DNA of 64,000 bases, taken from the NCBI RefSeq assembly GCF_000427445.1, contig NZ_KE386496.1, positions 2,495,504 to 2,559,503 of the forward strand, in the 5' to 3' direction. How positions within the stretch are numbered: the first letter of the stretch is position 1; each line of letters starts with the position of its first letter. The translations under genes and the position numbers were made by a program. The notes under the pieces were generated by a model. The model was not told the origin of the DNA. It saw only the letters and a list, made by a program, of their open reading frames with translations, and searched no databases. Below, piece after piece: positions 22,870 through 30,142 of this stretch. The DNA is from Methylocapsa acidiphila B2 (GTDB lineage Bacteria > Pseudomonadota > Alphaproteobacteria > Rhizobiales > Beijerinckiaceae).

Positions 22870-23466
22870 TCACCCCGGGGGATCGACGAGCCGGTAGGAC
22901 CGGCTCTTGATGTTGGGAATCCGATAGAGGCTGCTGGAGCCGTGCGCACGAAAGAGCACGGTGCGATGGCTGCGCGGGTTGGCGATGACCTCCAGCCGCT
23001 GGAAGCTTCGGCCATCGGCAAAGCAGAGCGGTTCGTCGAAGACGATCACCTGCCCCGCGCACGGGCTCGGCTTGGCGGCCTTCGCGCGGCGGGCGGCGAT
23101 GTTTTCGCGGCAGCGGGCTCGCCACTGCAACGCATATTCGCGGTCGGTCGGCGTCAGCAGATCAAGGATCTGTTCGGGGCAATCGCACTCATACGGAACC
23201 ATCGATTCTTCCATATCCTTGTAGCCGAAGATGTAGCCCTGGGGGTCGCGCGGATTGTATCGAACGAGGCAGATGGCGGCCCAGACCTCGCGCGCACCGG
23301 TGGCGATGCGGACCTGTTCCACGGCGGCATAGTAGACGCGCATGCCGACCAGCGCCGAGCGCAGCACTTTCGATACCGCGTCAGGACGCTCGGAGGTGAA
23401 TTGGGCGTCGAGATATTGGCGCGGGCCGGAATGGCCCTTGAGGGATGTCATGTAGAGCCAGCCCAT
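22870..23466 (-). CDS. Conserved ICE protein of unknown function (DUF6927-like)
   Basis: The 198-residue protein starts at ATG 23466 with GGAG 6-9 nt upstream. It begins MGWLYMTSLKGHSGPRQYLDAQFT and contains AICLVRYNPRDPQGYIFGYKDMEE and CPEQILDLLTP. I recognise it as part of the standard ICE block between the helicase and ParB-like genes but know no activity. A cysteine cluster (YECDCPEQ) and a basic middle (RCRENIAARRAKAAK) are visible. No membrane segment or signal peptide is present. Confidence 0.82.
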   Translation of the reverse strand: MGWLYMTSLKGHSGPRQYLDAQFTSERPDAVSKVLRSALVGMRVYYAAVEQVRIATGAREVWAAICLVRYNPRDPQGYIFGYKDMEESMVPYECDCPEQILDLLTPTDREYALQWRARCRENIAARRAKAAKPSPCAGQVIVFDEPLCFADGRSFQRLEVIANPRSHRTVLFRAHGSSSLYRIPNIKSRSYRLVDPPG

Positions 23467-23544
23467 GGCCGTCTCCTTTCGATGGGGATGAAGACGGTGC
23501 GCGCGGGGAGCGCGGCGTCGGGGTGGGTTTGAAAGTCCCTGCGA

Positions 23545-24288
23545 TCAGCTGACCGGAGCGAGCCGTTGTTCGGCTTTGCGGATCGCCGCGAGAGCGGCGC
23601 GAAAATCGGCGGTGCCTTGCTCCTCCGACAGGTCGCTGCATTCGACGACGGCGAGACAAGCGGCGTGGATGTCGGCATCATTGACCGCGTCGGCCGTAAG
23701 ACGGGTGAGCGTGGGATCGGCCTCGATTTTGTCGATCTGTCGCCTGACGGCGTCTTCGCGGATGCGGAGCAGAACATGCACGCCGTCATCGGCGGCATCT
23801 CCATCCTTCTCCGCGAGGAAATCCTCGAGGATGTCGTTGGTGGATTTGCCTACAATCGCGTCCGCCGTGATCAGGACCGCCATGCCGCCGAAGCCGTCGG
23901 GCCGCATCTTCGAGCAGGTGAAAGACGAAACCGCGGTGACGTAGCGGAGCGTGGATGAACGCCGGACGATGTCCTGGAAGATGAACTCCCAGGACGTGCC
24001 GCTGAAATCGATCTCGATCTCGGTGTCGTCGGTGGATGCGACCGCCACGCGCTCGGCGATGTACGTGGTCGCCGTGCTGTCGATTCCCGCGGATGCATCG
24101 AACGCCGCACGAAGTTCGTCGATCGAAAGCCCGATAGCGTCGGTCGGACCGAGAGATGTGTGGAAGTACACCGCCTCGCCATCCGGCTCGGCATCGAAGA
24201 TGAGGCTGAGCACGAGACGTTCGAGCGGCGTCATGTCGGCGATCGGGATCGATTGCTGAATGACGGTTGGTGAGAAGTGGTCGGCCAT
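23545..24288 (-). CDS. Conserved ICE protein of unknown function
   Basis: The 247-residue acidic protein starts at ATG 24288 with GGAGA upstream. It reads MADHFSPTVIQQSIPIADMTPLERLVLSLIFDAEPDGEAVYF and later IDFSGTSWEFIFQDIVRRSSTLRYVTAVSSFTCSKMRPDGFGG. The pattern suggests a single soluble alpha/beta domain followed by a helical tail. It belongs to the same conserved block as its neighbours. No catalytic motif is visible. Confidence 0.8.
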   Translation of the reverse strand: MADHFSPTVIQQSIPIADMTPLERLVLSLIFDAEPDGEAVYFHTSLGPTDAIGLSIDELRAAFDASAGIDSTATTYIAERVAVASTDDTEIEIDFSGTSWEFIFQDIVRRSSTLRYVTAVSSFTCSKMRPDGFGGMAVLITADAIVGKSTNDILEDFLAEKDGDAADDGVHVLLRIREDAVRRQIDKIEADPTLTRLTADAVNDADIHAACLAVVECSDLSEEQGTADFRAALAAIRKAEQRLAPVS

Positions 24289-24310
24289 GTCGGGTCTCCA
24301 GAAAGGCGAA

Positions 24311-24348
24311 AGCCCGGCGCCCCTTCGACAGGCTCAGGAGGCCGGGCT
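24311..24348 (-). terminator. Hairpin after the 24376-24738 gene, with an inserted small repeat
   Basis: AGCCCGGC (24311-24318) pairs with GCCGGGCT (24341-24348). The loop contains CCCTTCGACAGGCTCAGG, a small repeat sequence common in intergenic hairpins of sphingomonads and other proteobacteria. The minus-strand tail TTCGCCTTTC is a weak U-tract. It separates the 24376 gene from the next gene at 24288. Confidence 0.6.
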
Positions 24349-24375
24349 CTTCGTTGGGTTGACGTGGAAGAGTGA

Positions 24376-24738
24376 TCAGCTGGCGGCGGCGAAGGGATCG
24401 ACGTCGCGATGGATCGGCTGGGCCCGGCCCATCCATGGCTCGGGGCGGATGCAGCGCACCCAATCCGCGAAGCTCGGGATGAAACCGAGGTCCTCGCGCA
24501 CATGCTGCTCGCCGATCAGCCGCACCGGCACCACACGGCCGGTCGAAATCGTGATTGTCGGGCCAAAGAAGCGCTCCAGCATGAAGATGCCTTCGGCATG
24601 ATGGCGTAGCGCTCGGTGCCGGAAATCAGCGGTGATGGCTTTCGACTCGTCGAACCACTGATGCAGCGGCAGATAATCCTCGGGCGCGCCGCCCCATTTC
24701 TTCACCGAGGAAAGCGCGTGATGATAGCAATGTCCCAT
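24376..24738 (-). CDS. Conserved ICE protein of unknown function (DUF6915-like)
   Basis: The 120-residue protein starts at ATG 24738 behind GGAGG (minus strand), giving MGHCYHHALSSVKKWGGAPEDYLPLHQWFDESK, followed by FRHRALRHHAEGIFMLERFFG and HVREDLGFIPSFADWVRCI. The histidines in the N-terminal part (HCYHHA, RHRALRHHAEG) could bind metal, as in small hydrolases of this family type. It begins 10 nt after the DUF6878-like gene ends, so the two are probably cotranscribed. Confidence 0.83.
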   Translation of the reverse strand: MGHCYHHALSSVKKWGGAPEDYLPLHQWFDESKAITADFRHRALRHHAEGIFMLERFFGPTITISTGRVVPVRLIGEQHVREDLGFIPSFADWVRCIRPEPWMGRAQPIHRDVDPFAAAS

Positions 24739-24748
24739 TGTCGCCTCC

Positions 24749-25228
24749 TCAGAATACGTGCTGGGAATAGTCGGACTCCATGTGCCGCTCATTGTAGTCG
24801 AGCGTGATGGTCCGATCGGCGACGTCGAAGATGAAGTCGCCATAGGCCCCGTCGCTGTTCTCCCAGCCGTCGTGGGTTTCCTGGAGAAAATCGTAGGCAA
24901 GCCGCTCGATTGCGTCGCGGACGGACATCACCGTCCGTTCGGGCTCGGCGTGGCCCCAGACGGCGGCGGCGATCTCGACATTGCCCGGCGGCAAGGCAGC
25001 GACCTCGTCGCCGGCCTTGGCTTCGATGTCCTCGATCTGTCCGCTGTCGCCATAGCCGTCGAAACGGACGGTGACGATGGTGAGGCCGGCAGCGGCGAGC
25101 GCATCGAAGACGACCGCCTTGTTCGCGGGACGCAGTTCGGCGTTGAGGCGATCATGCTCGCCGCGCTGGACATCCCAATAGGTGAGCGTCGGGGCGGCTG
25201 TTGGGGTGATGGGGGACGGCTCGGTCAT
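24749..25228 (-). CDS. Conserved ICE protein of unknown function (DUF6878-like)
   Basis: The 159-residue acidic protein starts at ATG 25228 (MTEPSPITPTAAPTLTYWDVQRGEHDRLNAELRPANKAVVFDAL) and contains LTIVTVRFDGYGDSGQIEDIEAKAGDEVA and GAYGDFIFDVADRTITLDYNERHMES. The DGYGDSGQIEDI block is characteristic of the family. It precedes the DUF6915-like gene by 10 nt. An earlier ATG would read back through a terminator hairpin and is unlikely. No activity is known. Confidence 0.83.
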   Translation of the reverse strand: MTEPSPITPTAAPTLTYWDVQRGEHDRLNAELRPANKAVVFDALAAAGLTIVTVRFDGYGDSGQIEDIEAKAGDEVAALPPGNVEIAAAVWGHAEPERTVMSVRDAIERLAYDFLQETHDGWENSDGAYGDFIFDVADRTITLDYNERHMESDYSQHVF

Positions 25229-25252
25229 GGCATGGCTCCGAAAGCGAGAAAA

Positions 25253-25270
25253 CCCGGCGCGATGGCCGGG
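25253..25270 (-). terminator. Rho-independent terminator after the ParB-like gene
   Basis: CCCGGC and GCCGGG form a short stem with a 6-nt loop, followed on the minus strand by TTTTCTCGCTTTC. It lies about 65 nt past the stop of the ParB-like gene and 25 nt before the DUF6878-like start, so the downstream pair may need its own promoter or rely on read-through. Confidence 0.65.
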
Positions 25271-25335
25271 CTTTCGGGTGGAATTGGGTGGAGAAACGGG
25301 TGCGGGGCGGCCGAAACCACCCCGCATATCGACAG

Positions 25336-27426
25336 TCACTCGGCCGCGACCATGTGCGCCGGCTCTTCGTCGGCGTCGGCGGACGCTTCGTCCTCGTCCC
25401 CCGCGAGGAAGTCCGGCAGCGCCTCGGACTCGCTGGTCGACTCGTCGGCGACGGGCGCGACCTCGACGAGACGCAGCGGCTCCGGCAGCCAACCCGTGCC
25501 GGCAAGCAGCCGCTCGGCCTCCTTGGCCATGTCGGTCTTCTTGAGGTGGTCGATGAGCTGCGCCGACTGCTCGCCCTTGGCCTCGCGCACGGCTTCGAGG
25601 ATGCGCGCCTTCGGAACCCGGCCGAGATAGTTATCGACGGTCGGCGCCCAGCCGGCGGCGGCCAGGTCGAGATTGACGGTCCGGGCGAGCTGGTCGCCAT
25701 GCGCGAAAGCGTCCGGACGCCGGTTCCACGGCTCCTTCACAACATTGACGGTGAGCGAGGCGCAGTGGGCCAACAGCGCCGACTGGCTGTCGCTGTCGAA
25801 CGCCGTCAGCGTGTCCCACAGATCTGCCGGCGCTTCCGGCAACTGCTTGGCCCATTGCGCGTGCCGCGCATCGATCGCCTTGGCCGAAGCCGTCTCCGCC
25901 AAACCCGGCGCCTGGGCAGAGAATCCGGAGTGCTTCGCCGTGATCTCCAGGCAGGTGTTCGAGGCATAGCGGTAGAAGGCGTTGAGGCAGAGGGCGTGCA
26001 GCACCGCCTGGAAGGCGATGTGAGGACCGTTCGCCAGCGCATCCCGCAGCGCCAGGGTGCGATGGGCGGTCAACTCTGTCACCAGCCGATCCGAGAGCGG
26101 GCGGATGGTTTCGTCTTCCTCCGGCGTGTCGATCTCGGAACCCGTCGGCGCGCCGCCGATGGTGATGACGGCCCGCTGGATGGCGCCGCTGGCGGTGGCG
26201 GCGGTTTCCGGCGCATCACCATCGCCGCCCTGGACCGGCTCGACCGGCGCTTCGTCCTCGGGGCGAACGAAGCCGCGTTCGATGTGCAGCGCCCCCTCGC
26301 TGTCGATGCTGACGAAGATGCCGGCGCGAGCGATCTCGGCCGGATCGTAGCGGACGGGCCGGTTCTCGAACGCCGCGATGGCGGTCTCGATCTCGCCGAG
26401 GCGCTGATCGACCTCGTCGGGCAACTCGTCGGCTTGCGCGTATTGCTCCTCAAGCGCGTCCTGTTCGGCTTTCAGCGCGGCGAAGCTGGCGTTCTCGTCT
26501 TCGGTGAAATCGACAGTCTCGCCAGTGAGGCGGCGCAGACCGGCGGCGTGGCCATAGGGGAAGTCGGTGGCGACCGTGATCCAATTCCAACCCTCGGCCC
26601 GCAGCGTCTCGGCCTCGGCCTGGAGCTTCTCGGTCACCAGCCGATCGAGCAGCGCCGGATCCTGCAGCCAGCCGCCATCGTCATGCTGGAAGAGGTCGCG
26701 CATGATCGCGCCGCCGGCGGCTTCATAGATGTCCATGCCGACGAATCGCGCGCGGCGGTCGGAGGCCCGGACCGCGCCCTCGGTGAGTTGGCGGCGAATC
26801 AGGTACGGCTCCTTGTTGTAGGCGCGCGATACGGCGTCCCAGACCTGTTCCTGGCGAGCGTGGTCGTTGGTGACGGAGAACGCCATCAACTGCTCCAGAG
26901 TCATGCCGTCCTCTGCATAGATGTCGAGGAGCTTGTCGGAGACAGCGGCCAGGCGCAGGCGCTGCTTCACCACGGTCGGGGTCACAAAGAATCGCGCGGC
27001 GATCTCCTCGTCGCCAAGGTCCTTATCGCGCAGCGCCTGGAAGGCGCGGAACTGGTCGAGCGGATGGAGCGCGACGCGCTGGATATTCTCGGCCAGCGAA
27101 TCCTCCTCGGCGATGCCGCCCTCGCGCACCACGCAGGGGACCGGCGCGGTCTTCGCCAGGCGCTTCTGCTTGACCAGCAGTTCGAGCGCCCGGAAGCGTC
27201 GGCCGCCGGCCGGGATTTCGAACATGCCGGTCTCCCGGCCTTCGGCGTCGAGAACCGGCCGGACGCTGAGGCTCTGCAAGAGCGTGCGTCGGGCGATGTC
27301 CTCGGCCAGTTCCTCGATCGAGACGCCGGCCTTCACGCGCCGGACGTTCGCCTGGCTGAGCACCAGCTTGTTGAAGGGGATGTCGCGCGAGGCGCTGAGA
27401 GTGATCTTCTGAACGGCGGTAGCCAT
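25336..27426 (-). CDS. ParB/RepB/Spo0J-type nuclease-domain protein (large ICE form)
   Basis: The 696-residue protein starts at ATG 27426 just after a structured leader. Residues 15-120 are the ParB/Srx fold (ANVRRVKAGVSIEELAEDI, GMFEIPAGGRRFRALELL, ENIQRVALHPLDQFRAFQAL). Residues 130-190 are the KorB-like HTH (GDEEIAARFFVTPTVVKQRLRLAAVS). The long C-terminal part is acidic and ICE-specific. It is not next to parA, and such large ParB-like proteins are unlikely to be simple partition factors; a role in plasmid-style establishment or DNA protection is possible. The gene is intact. Confidence 0.9.
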   Translation of the reverse strand: MATAVQKITLSASRDIPFNKLVLSQANVRRVKAGVSIEELAEDIARRTLLQSLSVRPVLDAEGRETGMFEIPAGGRRFRALELLVKQKRLAKTAPVPCVVREGGIAEEDSLAENIQRVALHPLDQFRAFQALRDKDLGDEEIAARFFVTPTVVKQRLRLAAVSDKLLDIYAEDGMTLEQLMAFSVTNDHARQEQVWDAVSRAYNKEPYLIRRQLTEGAVRASDRRARFVGMDIYEAAGGAIMRDLFQHDDGGWLQDPALLDRLVTEKLQAEAETLRAEGWNWITVATDFPYGHAAGLRRLTGETVDFTEDENASFAALKAEQDALEEQYAQADELPDEVDQRLGEIETAIAAFENRPVRYDPAEIARAGIFVSIDSEGALHIERGFVRPEDEAPVEPVQGGDGDAPETAATASGAIQRAVITIGGAPTGSEIDTPEEDETIRPLSDRLVTELTAHRTLALRDALANGPHIAFQAVLHALCLNAFYRYASNTCLEITAKHSGFSAQAPGLAETASAKAIDARHAQWAKQLPEAPADLWDTLTAFDSDSQSALLAHCASLTVNVVKEPWNRRPDAFAHGDQLARTVNLDLAAAGWAPTVDNYLGRVPKARILEAVREAKGEQSAQLIDHLKKTDMAKEAERLLAGTGWLPEPLRLVEVAPVADESTSESEALPDFLAGDEDEASADADEEPAHMVAAE

Positions 27427-27435
27427 GTCGGATTC

Positions 27436-27490
27436 TCCGCGACGGGCGGCCGAAAGACTCTCTCTCGACCTCCAACCCGTCACGAAAAAC
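27436..27490 (-). promoter_or_regulatory. Structured leader of the parB-like gene (radC-like motif, copy 2)
   Basis: On the sense strand GACGGG (27481-27476) pairs with CCCGTC (27446-27441), and an inner stem pairs CGAGAGA (27467-27461) with TCTTTCG (27457-27451) including one G-U pair. A GGAGA ribosome binding site follows the outer stem immediately, and the start codon is at 27426. The inner stem differs from the ardC copy but still pairs, which supports an RNA structure. Confidence 0.65.
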
Positions 27491-27578
27491 CCGGCCTTCC
27501 TCTTCCTCTCTTTGAGGCCGCAAACCCGGAAAGCCGCGGAAGCGGAAAGGCGGCTTTCCGGAGACCCGGACGGAATCG

Positions 27579-28532
27579 TCACGCCGCGTCCCGCTCGTCC
27601 GTCATCACATTGGCCTCGATATGGTCGGGCCGGAACGCCAGTAGATAGTCGGCTGCCTTCGACGCGGCGCTGGCGGCGCGGACGATGGCGCGGTCATCCT
27701 CCCGCAGCACTTCCAGCCAGGACCCGAGGTAATCGGCATGGCGCACGGTCGGCATGATGCCGAGCGAAGCGCACACGAAGGCACTGGTCATCTCCGCGAC
27801 GAGCTCTTCCTTGGCGTAGAGGGCGGAGCCAAAGGCGCCCGATAGATCGCGTGCCAGCCGCGAGGGATGTCCGACCCAGTGACCGATTTCGTGCAGGGCC
27901 GTCCGGTGCCAGTTGATCGGCTCGAAATAGGCGTCTGGCCGCGGCACTTGGATGTAGTCGTTGGCTGGGCTGTAGAAAGCGCGGTCGCCGCCGATACGGA
28001 AATCGGCGCCGGTTGCGCCGATCAGGGCCTCGGCCTGGGGCAGGATCATGCCCTCGGGCACGGGCGGCGGCGCGGTGATCAGCCCGTCGGGAAGGTTCTC
28101 ACACTGATCCGTGTTGAACACCGTGAACCGCTTGAGGAACGGGATGGCGCCAGGCTCGTCGCCGTCGCGTTCGGCCCGCCGGCGTTCGTCCTCTGGCGTG
28201 AAGCGATCGGCATAGACGACTGTCGTGCCGTGCTCGCCTCTGCGGACGTTGCCGCCGAGGCTCAAGGCTTGGCGGAAGGTGATCCAGCTTTGGCCGACGA
28301 ACCCTCGCTCAATGACCGCGCCCCACAGAATGAGCACATTCACGCCGGAGTAGCGGCGCTGTGTTGAGGCGTTCTTCGGCATGGCGAGCGGCGCCTTCGC
28401 CGCCGCCGTCCCCCAGGGCTGGACCCAGGGCACACGACCGGCTTCCAGTTCGGCGATGATCTTGTCGGTGATTTCGGCATAGAGGCTCGTCCGGTCCTGG
28501 CCGGAACGGGCGCGAGCGGTGTGTCTGGACAT
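27579..28532 (-). CDS. ardC: ArdC-type antirestriction protein with zincin metallopeptidase domain
   Basis: The 317-residue protein has the N-terminal ssDNA-binding ArdC domain (YAEITDKIIAELEAGRVPWVQPW, RRYSGVNVLILW, WITFRQALSLGGNVRRGEHGTTVVY). The C-terminal metallopeptidase has HEIGH at 214-218 and the downstream acidic KEELVAEM (243-247) for the third ligand. ArdC proteins coat or protect incoming single-stranded DNA and inhibit restriction in the new host. Length and motifs are complete. It is the first gene of the block that runs down to the helicase and has the same type of leader as the parB-like and helicase genes. Confidence 0.94.
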   Translation of the reverse strand: MSRHTARARSGQDRTSLYAEITDKIIAELEAGRVPWVQPWGTAAAKAPLAMPKNASTQRRYSGVNVLILWGAVIERGFVGQSWITFRQALSLGGNVRRGEHGTTVVYADRFTPEDERRRAERDGDEPGAIPFLKRFTVFNTDQCENLPDGLITAPPPVPEGMILPQAEALIGATGADFRIGGDRAFYSPANDYIQVPRPDAYFEPINWHRTALHEIGHWVGHPSRLARDLSGAFGSALYAKEELVAEMTSAFVCASLGIMPTVRHADYLGSWLEVLREDDRAIVRAASAASKAADYLLAFRPDHIEANVMTDERDAA

Positions 28533-28539
28533 CGCGGAT

Positions 28540-28592
28540 CTCCGCGACGGGCGCCGCGAGCCTCTCTCGCGACCTTCAACCCGTCACGGCAA
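28540..28592 (-). promoter_or_regulatory. Structured leader of ardC (radC-like motif, copy 3)
   Basis: GACGGG (28585-28580) pairs with CCCGTC (28551-28546), enclosing a perfect inner hairpin CGCGAG (28571-28566) / CTCGCG (28560-28555) with a 5-nt AGAGG loop. GGAGA follows the outer stem and the start codon is at 28532. Together with the other two copies this shows a conserved outer stem, a conserved loop and a variable but always paired inner stem. Confidence 0.68.
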
Positions 28593-28827
28593 ACCCGGTC
28601 CTCACTCTCACTCTATTTGGCGACCGGCTAGTGTGGGCGGTCGCGACGTTGCGACGCCAGCACCGCATCAGGGGCGTTGCGGGGGGCTCCCCGCAGAAGG
28701 GGTCGGACGAGACGCCCCGTGGCTCGTCCGCAGGGGAAGGCTTTCCCCTCCCGACATGCTTTAACGAAACCTCTTCTTCTTTTCGAGCAGAGGACTTATC
28801 ACCGACGACGTGGATTGCGGTGTAGGC

Positions 28828-28944
28828 TTAGAGATCCGTCAGGTGCTTGGCGATCCTGTCCGAAAGCTGGGTGAGCTTTTGGTTCTTCAGGATACCGATG
28901 AAGTCGGAACCAGAGACGCGTCTTGCTGAGATTGCGCCGCCCAT
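28828..28944 (-). CDS. Possible small ORF or 3' gene remnant
   Basis: This 38-codon frame reads MGGAISARRVSGSDFIGILK, then NQKLTQLSDRIAKHLTDL to a stop at 28828. Its amino-acid composition looks protein-like rather than shadow-like, but there is no clear ribosome binding site. It may be the tail of a gene whose front was lost. I do not recognise it. Confidence 0.3.
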   Translation of the reverse strand: MGGAISARRVSGSDFIGILKNQKLTQLSDRIAKHLTDL

Positions 28945-29010
28945 TCGCGAGGGACGTTAGGGTCAGGTCTGGGTCCTTATCACGGCGTCGACGATATCGG
29001 CGCTGGGAAG

Positions 29011-29199
29011 ATGGCTTTCCGCGAGCACCACGAACGCGGCCGCTGTTGCCCGCTCAGTGACGATACCTTTGGCAAACTGAAAGATGGCAAATCTCGCGGG
29101 CCTCGTCTCGTCGAATGCTTATTTCCCAAGGAATTGCCCGACCGTGTCAAATACCTGTTAAAGGCCAGAGGCATGTCGGAGGACGTGTCTGCGGACTAA
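29011..29199 (+). CDS. Possible small ORF or gene remnant of unknown function
   Basis: The 62-codon frame contains FREHHERGRCCPLSDDTF, then GKLKDGKSRGPRLVECLFPKELPDRVKYLLKARGMSEDVSAD, which has balanced composition and no low complexity. The frame is open for several codons before the ATG (HGVDDIGAGK), so it may be the end of a longer truncated gene. The purine run GGGAAG is only 1-2 nt before the ATG, too close for a ribosome binding site. I do not recognise the family. Confidence 0.35.
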   Translation: MAFREHHERGRCCPLSDDTFGKLKDGKSRGPRLVECLFPKELPDRVKYLLKARGMSEDVSAD

Positions 29200-29289
29200 C
29201 GCTCTTGCTCTAATCGGCTGCCGAACGAGAAGGTATGTGCTCGCTCTGCCGCGCTTTTGCTCGAACATCGGCATCAACGCTTTGCCTAG

Positions 29290-30138
29290 GTCGCGTTGAC
29301 AAATAGGATTCCCATTAGGGCAAGTTTTTGATTCAAGGTCGCTTTCGGAAGGAGGCGGACTTGATTCGGGGATTGATGTCGGATGAGGAATGGGCCTGTT
29401 TTGAGCCCTTCGTGACGGTTCGCGGCGCGCATAGCGGGCGACGGCCGAAGGATCACCGCCTTGTTCTCGACGGGATTTTCTGGCTCGCCCGCACCGGAGC
29501 GCAGTGGCGGGACCTGCACGAACATTTCGGCAAATGGTCGTCGGTCTATCGGCAGTTCCGGCGCTGGACGCTTGCCGGATTGTGGGAGCTCCTGCTGGAA
29601 GCCCTGAACGAGACCGAGGGCGTTGGCGAGAGCGTCCAGATGATCGACTCGACCATTATCCGGGCGCATCAATGCGCAGCCGGCGCTAAAGGGGGACTCC
29701 GCGTCAGGGTCTTGGGCGCTCAAGAGGTGGCTTCACGACTAAAATTCACCTCCGCACCAACGGCGAAGGCTTGCCGATAGCCGCAGGGATCACGGCAGGC
29801 GAAGTCTCGGATTATTCGGGCTTTGACCCCTTGATGGAAGCGGAAGGACCGGAAGCCAAAGTCCTGCTTGCCGATCGCGGCTATGATTCTGATCATATTC
29901 GCGAAACGTTGGAGGAAAAGGGCGCGGCGGCGATCATTCCGACGCGCCGGAACCGCAAGGTGCAAATCCCGGTCGATGGCCACATCTACGCCTTGCGCAA
30001 CCGCATCGAGCGCTGCTTCAACAAGCTCAAAAACTCTCGAAGGCTGGCGACCCGCTACGATAAAACCATCGCCAGCTATCTCGGGTTCGTCCATATCGCT
30101 GCGATCAGGATTTGGATGCGCGCATTTGTCAACAGGAC
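29290..30138 (+). mobile_element. IS5 family (IS427 group) insertion sequence
   Basis: The ends form inverted repeats: GTCGCGTTGACAAAT at 29290-29304 and, reversed, GTCCTGTTGACAAAT at 30138-30124. CTAG flanks both sides (29286-29289 and 30139-30142), the target preference and duplication typical of the IS427 group. About 849 bp long, it encodes one transposase in two frames. It has inserted into the 3' end of the integrase gene. Confidence 0.9.
29328..29780 (+). CDS. IS427-group transposase, upstream frame (OrfA)
   Basis: This frame encodes LMSDEEWACFEPFVTVRGAHSGRRPKDHRLVLDGIFWLARTGAQWRDLHEHFGKWSSVYRQFRRW and VQMIDSTIIRAHQCAAGAKGG, with the first catalytic aspartate in MIDSTIIRAHQ. The start is uncertain: TTG 29328, TTG 29361 (GGAGG 6-10 nt upstream) or ATG 29376. 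After AGAKGG the homologous sequence continues in the -1 frame. The AAAGGGGGA at 29688-29696 is a suitable slippery site for the -1 frameshift used in this group. Confidence 0.85.
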   Translation: MIQGRFRKEADLIRGLMSDEEWACFEPFVTVRGAHSGRRPKDHRLVLDGIFWLARTGAQWRDLHEHFGKWSSVYRQFRRWTLAGLWELLLEALNETEGVGESVQMIDSTIIRAHQCAAGAKGGLRVRVLGAQEVASRLKFTSAPTAKACR

Positions 30139-30142
30139 CTAG
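29771..30142 (+). CDS. IS427-group transposase, downstream frame (OrfB)
   Basis: The downstream frame carries the rest of the DDE domain: LLADRGYDSDHIRETLEEKGAAAIIPTRRNRK with the second aspartate, and RNRIERCFNKLKNSRRLATRYDKTIASYLGFVHIAA with the glutamate. In the fused product this frame is entered near 29695 and reads TPRQGLGRSRGGFTTKIHLRTNGEGLP before the first internal ATG at 29771. The stop at 30140-30142 is contributed partly by the CTAG target duplication. Confidence 0.85.
   Translation: MPIAAGITAGEVSDYSGFDPLMEAEGPEAKVLLADRGYDSDHIRETLEEKGAAAIIPTRRNRKVQIPVDGHIYALRNRIERCFNKLKNSRRLATRYDKTIASYLGFVHIAAIRIWMRAFVNRT

Larger units (their letters stand above)
28593..29285. other. Non-genic stretch between ardC and the IS427-type element
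   Basis: The first part has further GC hairpins, such as GCGGGGGGCTCCCCGC around 28677-28693 and GGGGAAGGCTTTCCCC around 28734-28749, probably the upstream control region of ardC. From about 28,830 it holds two short possible coding remnants described separately. The original 3' end of the integrase gene (before IS insertion) would lie at 29210-29285. Composition becomes less GC-rich toward the right. Confidence 0.5.

Noticed and set aside
25288-27648. Long plus-strand open frame opposite the ParB-like gene
   Set aside because: Shadow of the minus-strand gene, which has the ParB motifs, a ribosome binding site and a conserved leader.
29328-30142. IS427 transposase as a pseudogene because of the frame change
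   Set aside because: A -1 frameshift at an AAAGGGGGA run is the normal expression mode in this IS group, and both inverted repeats and all DDE residues are intact.
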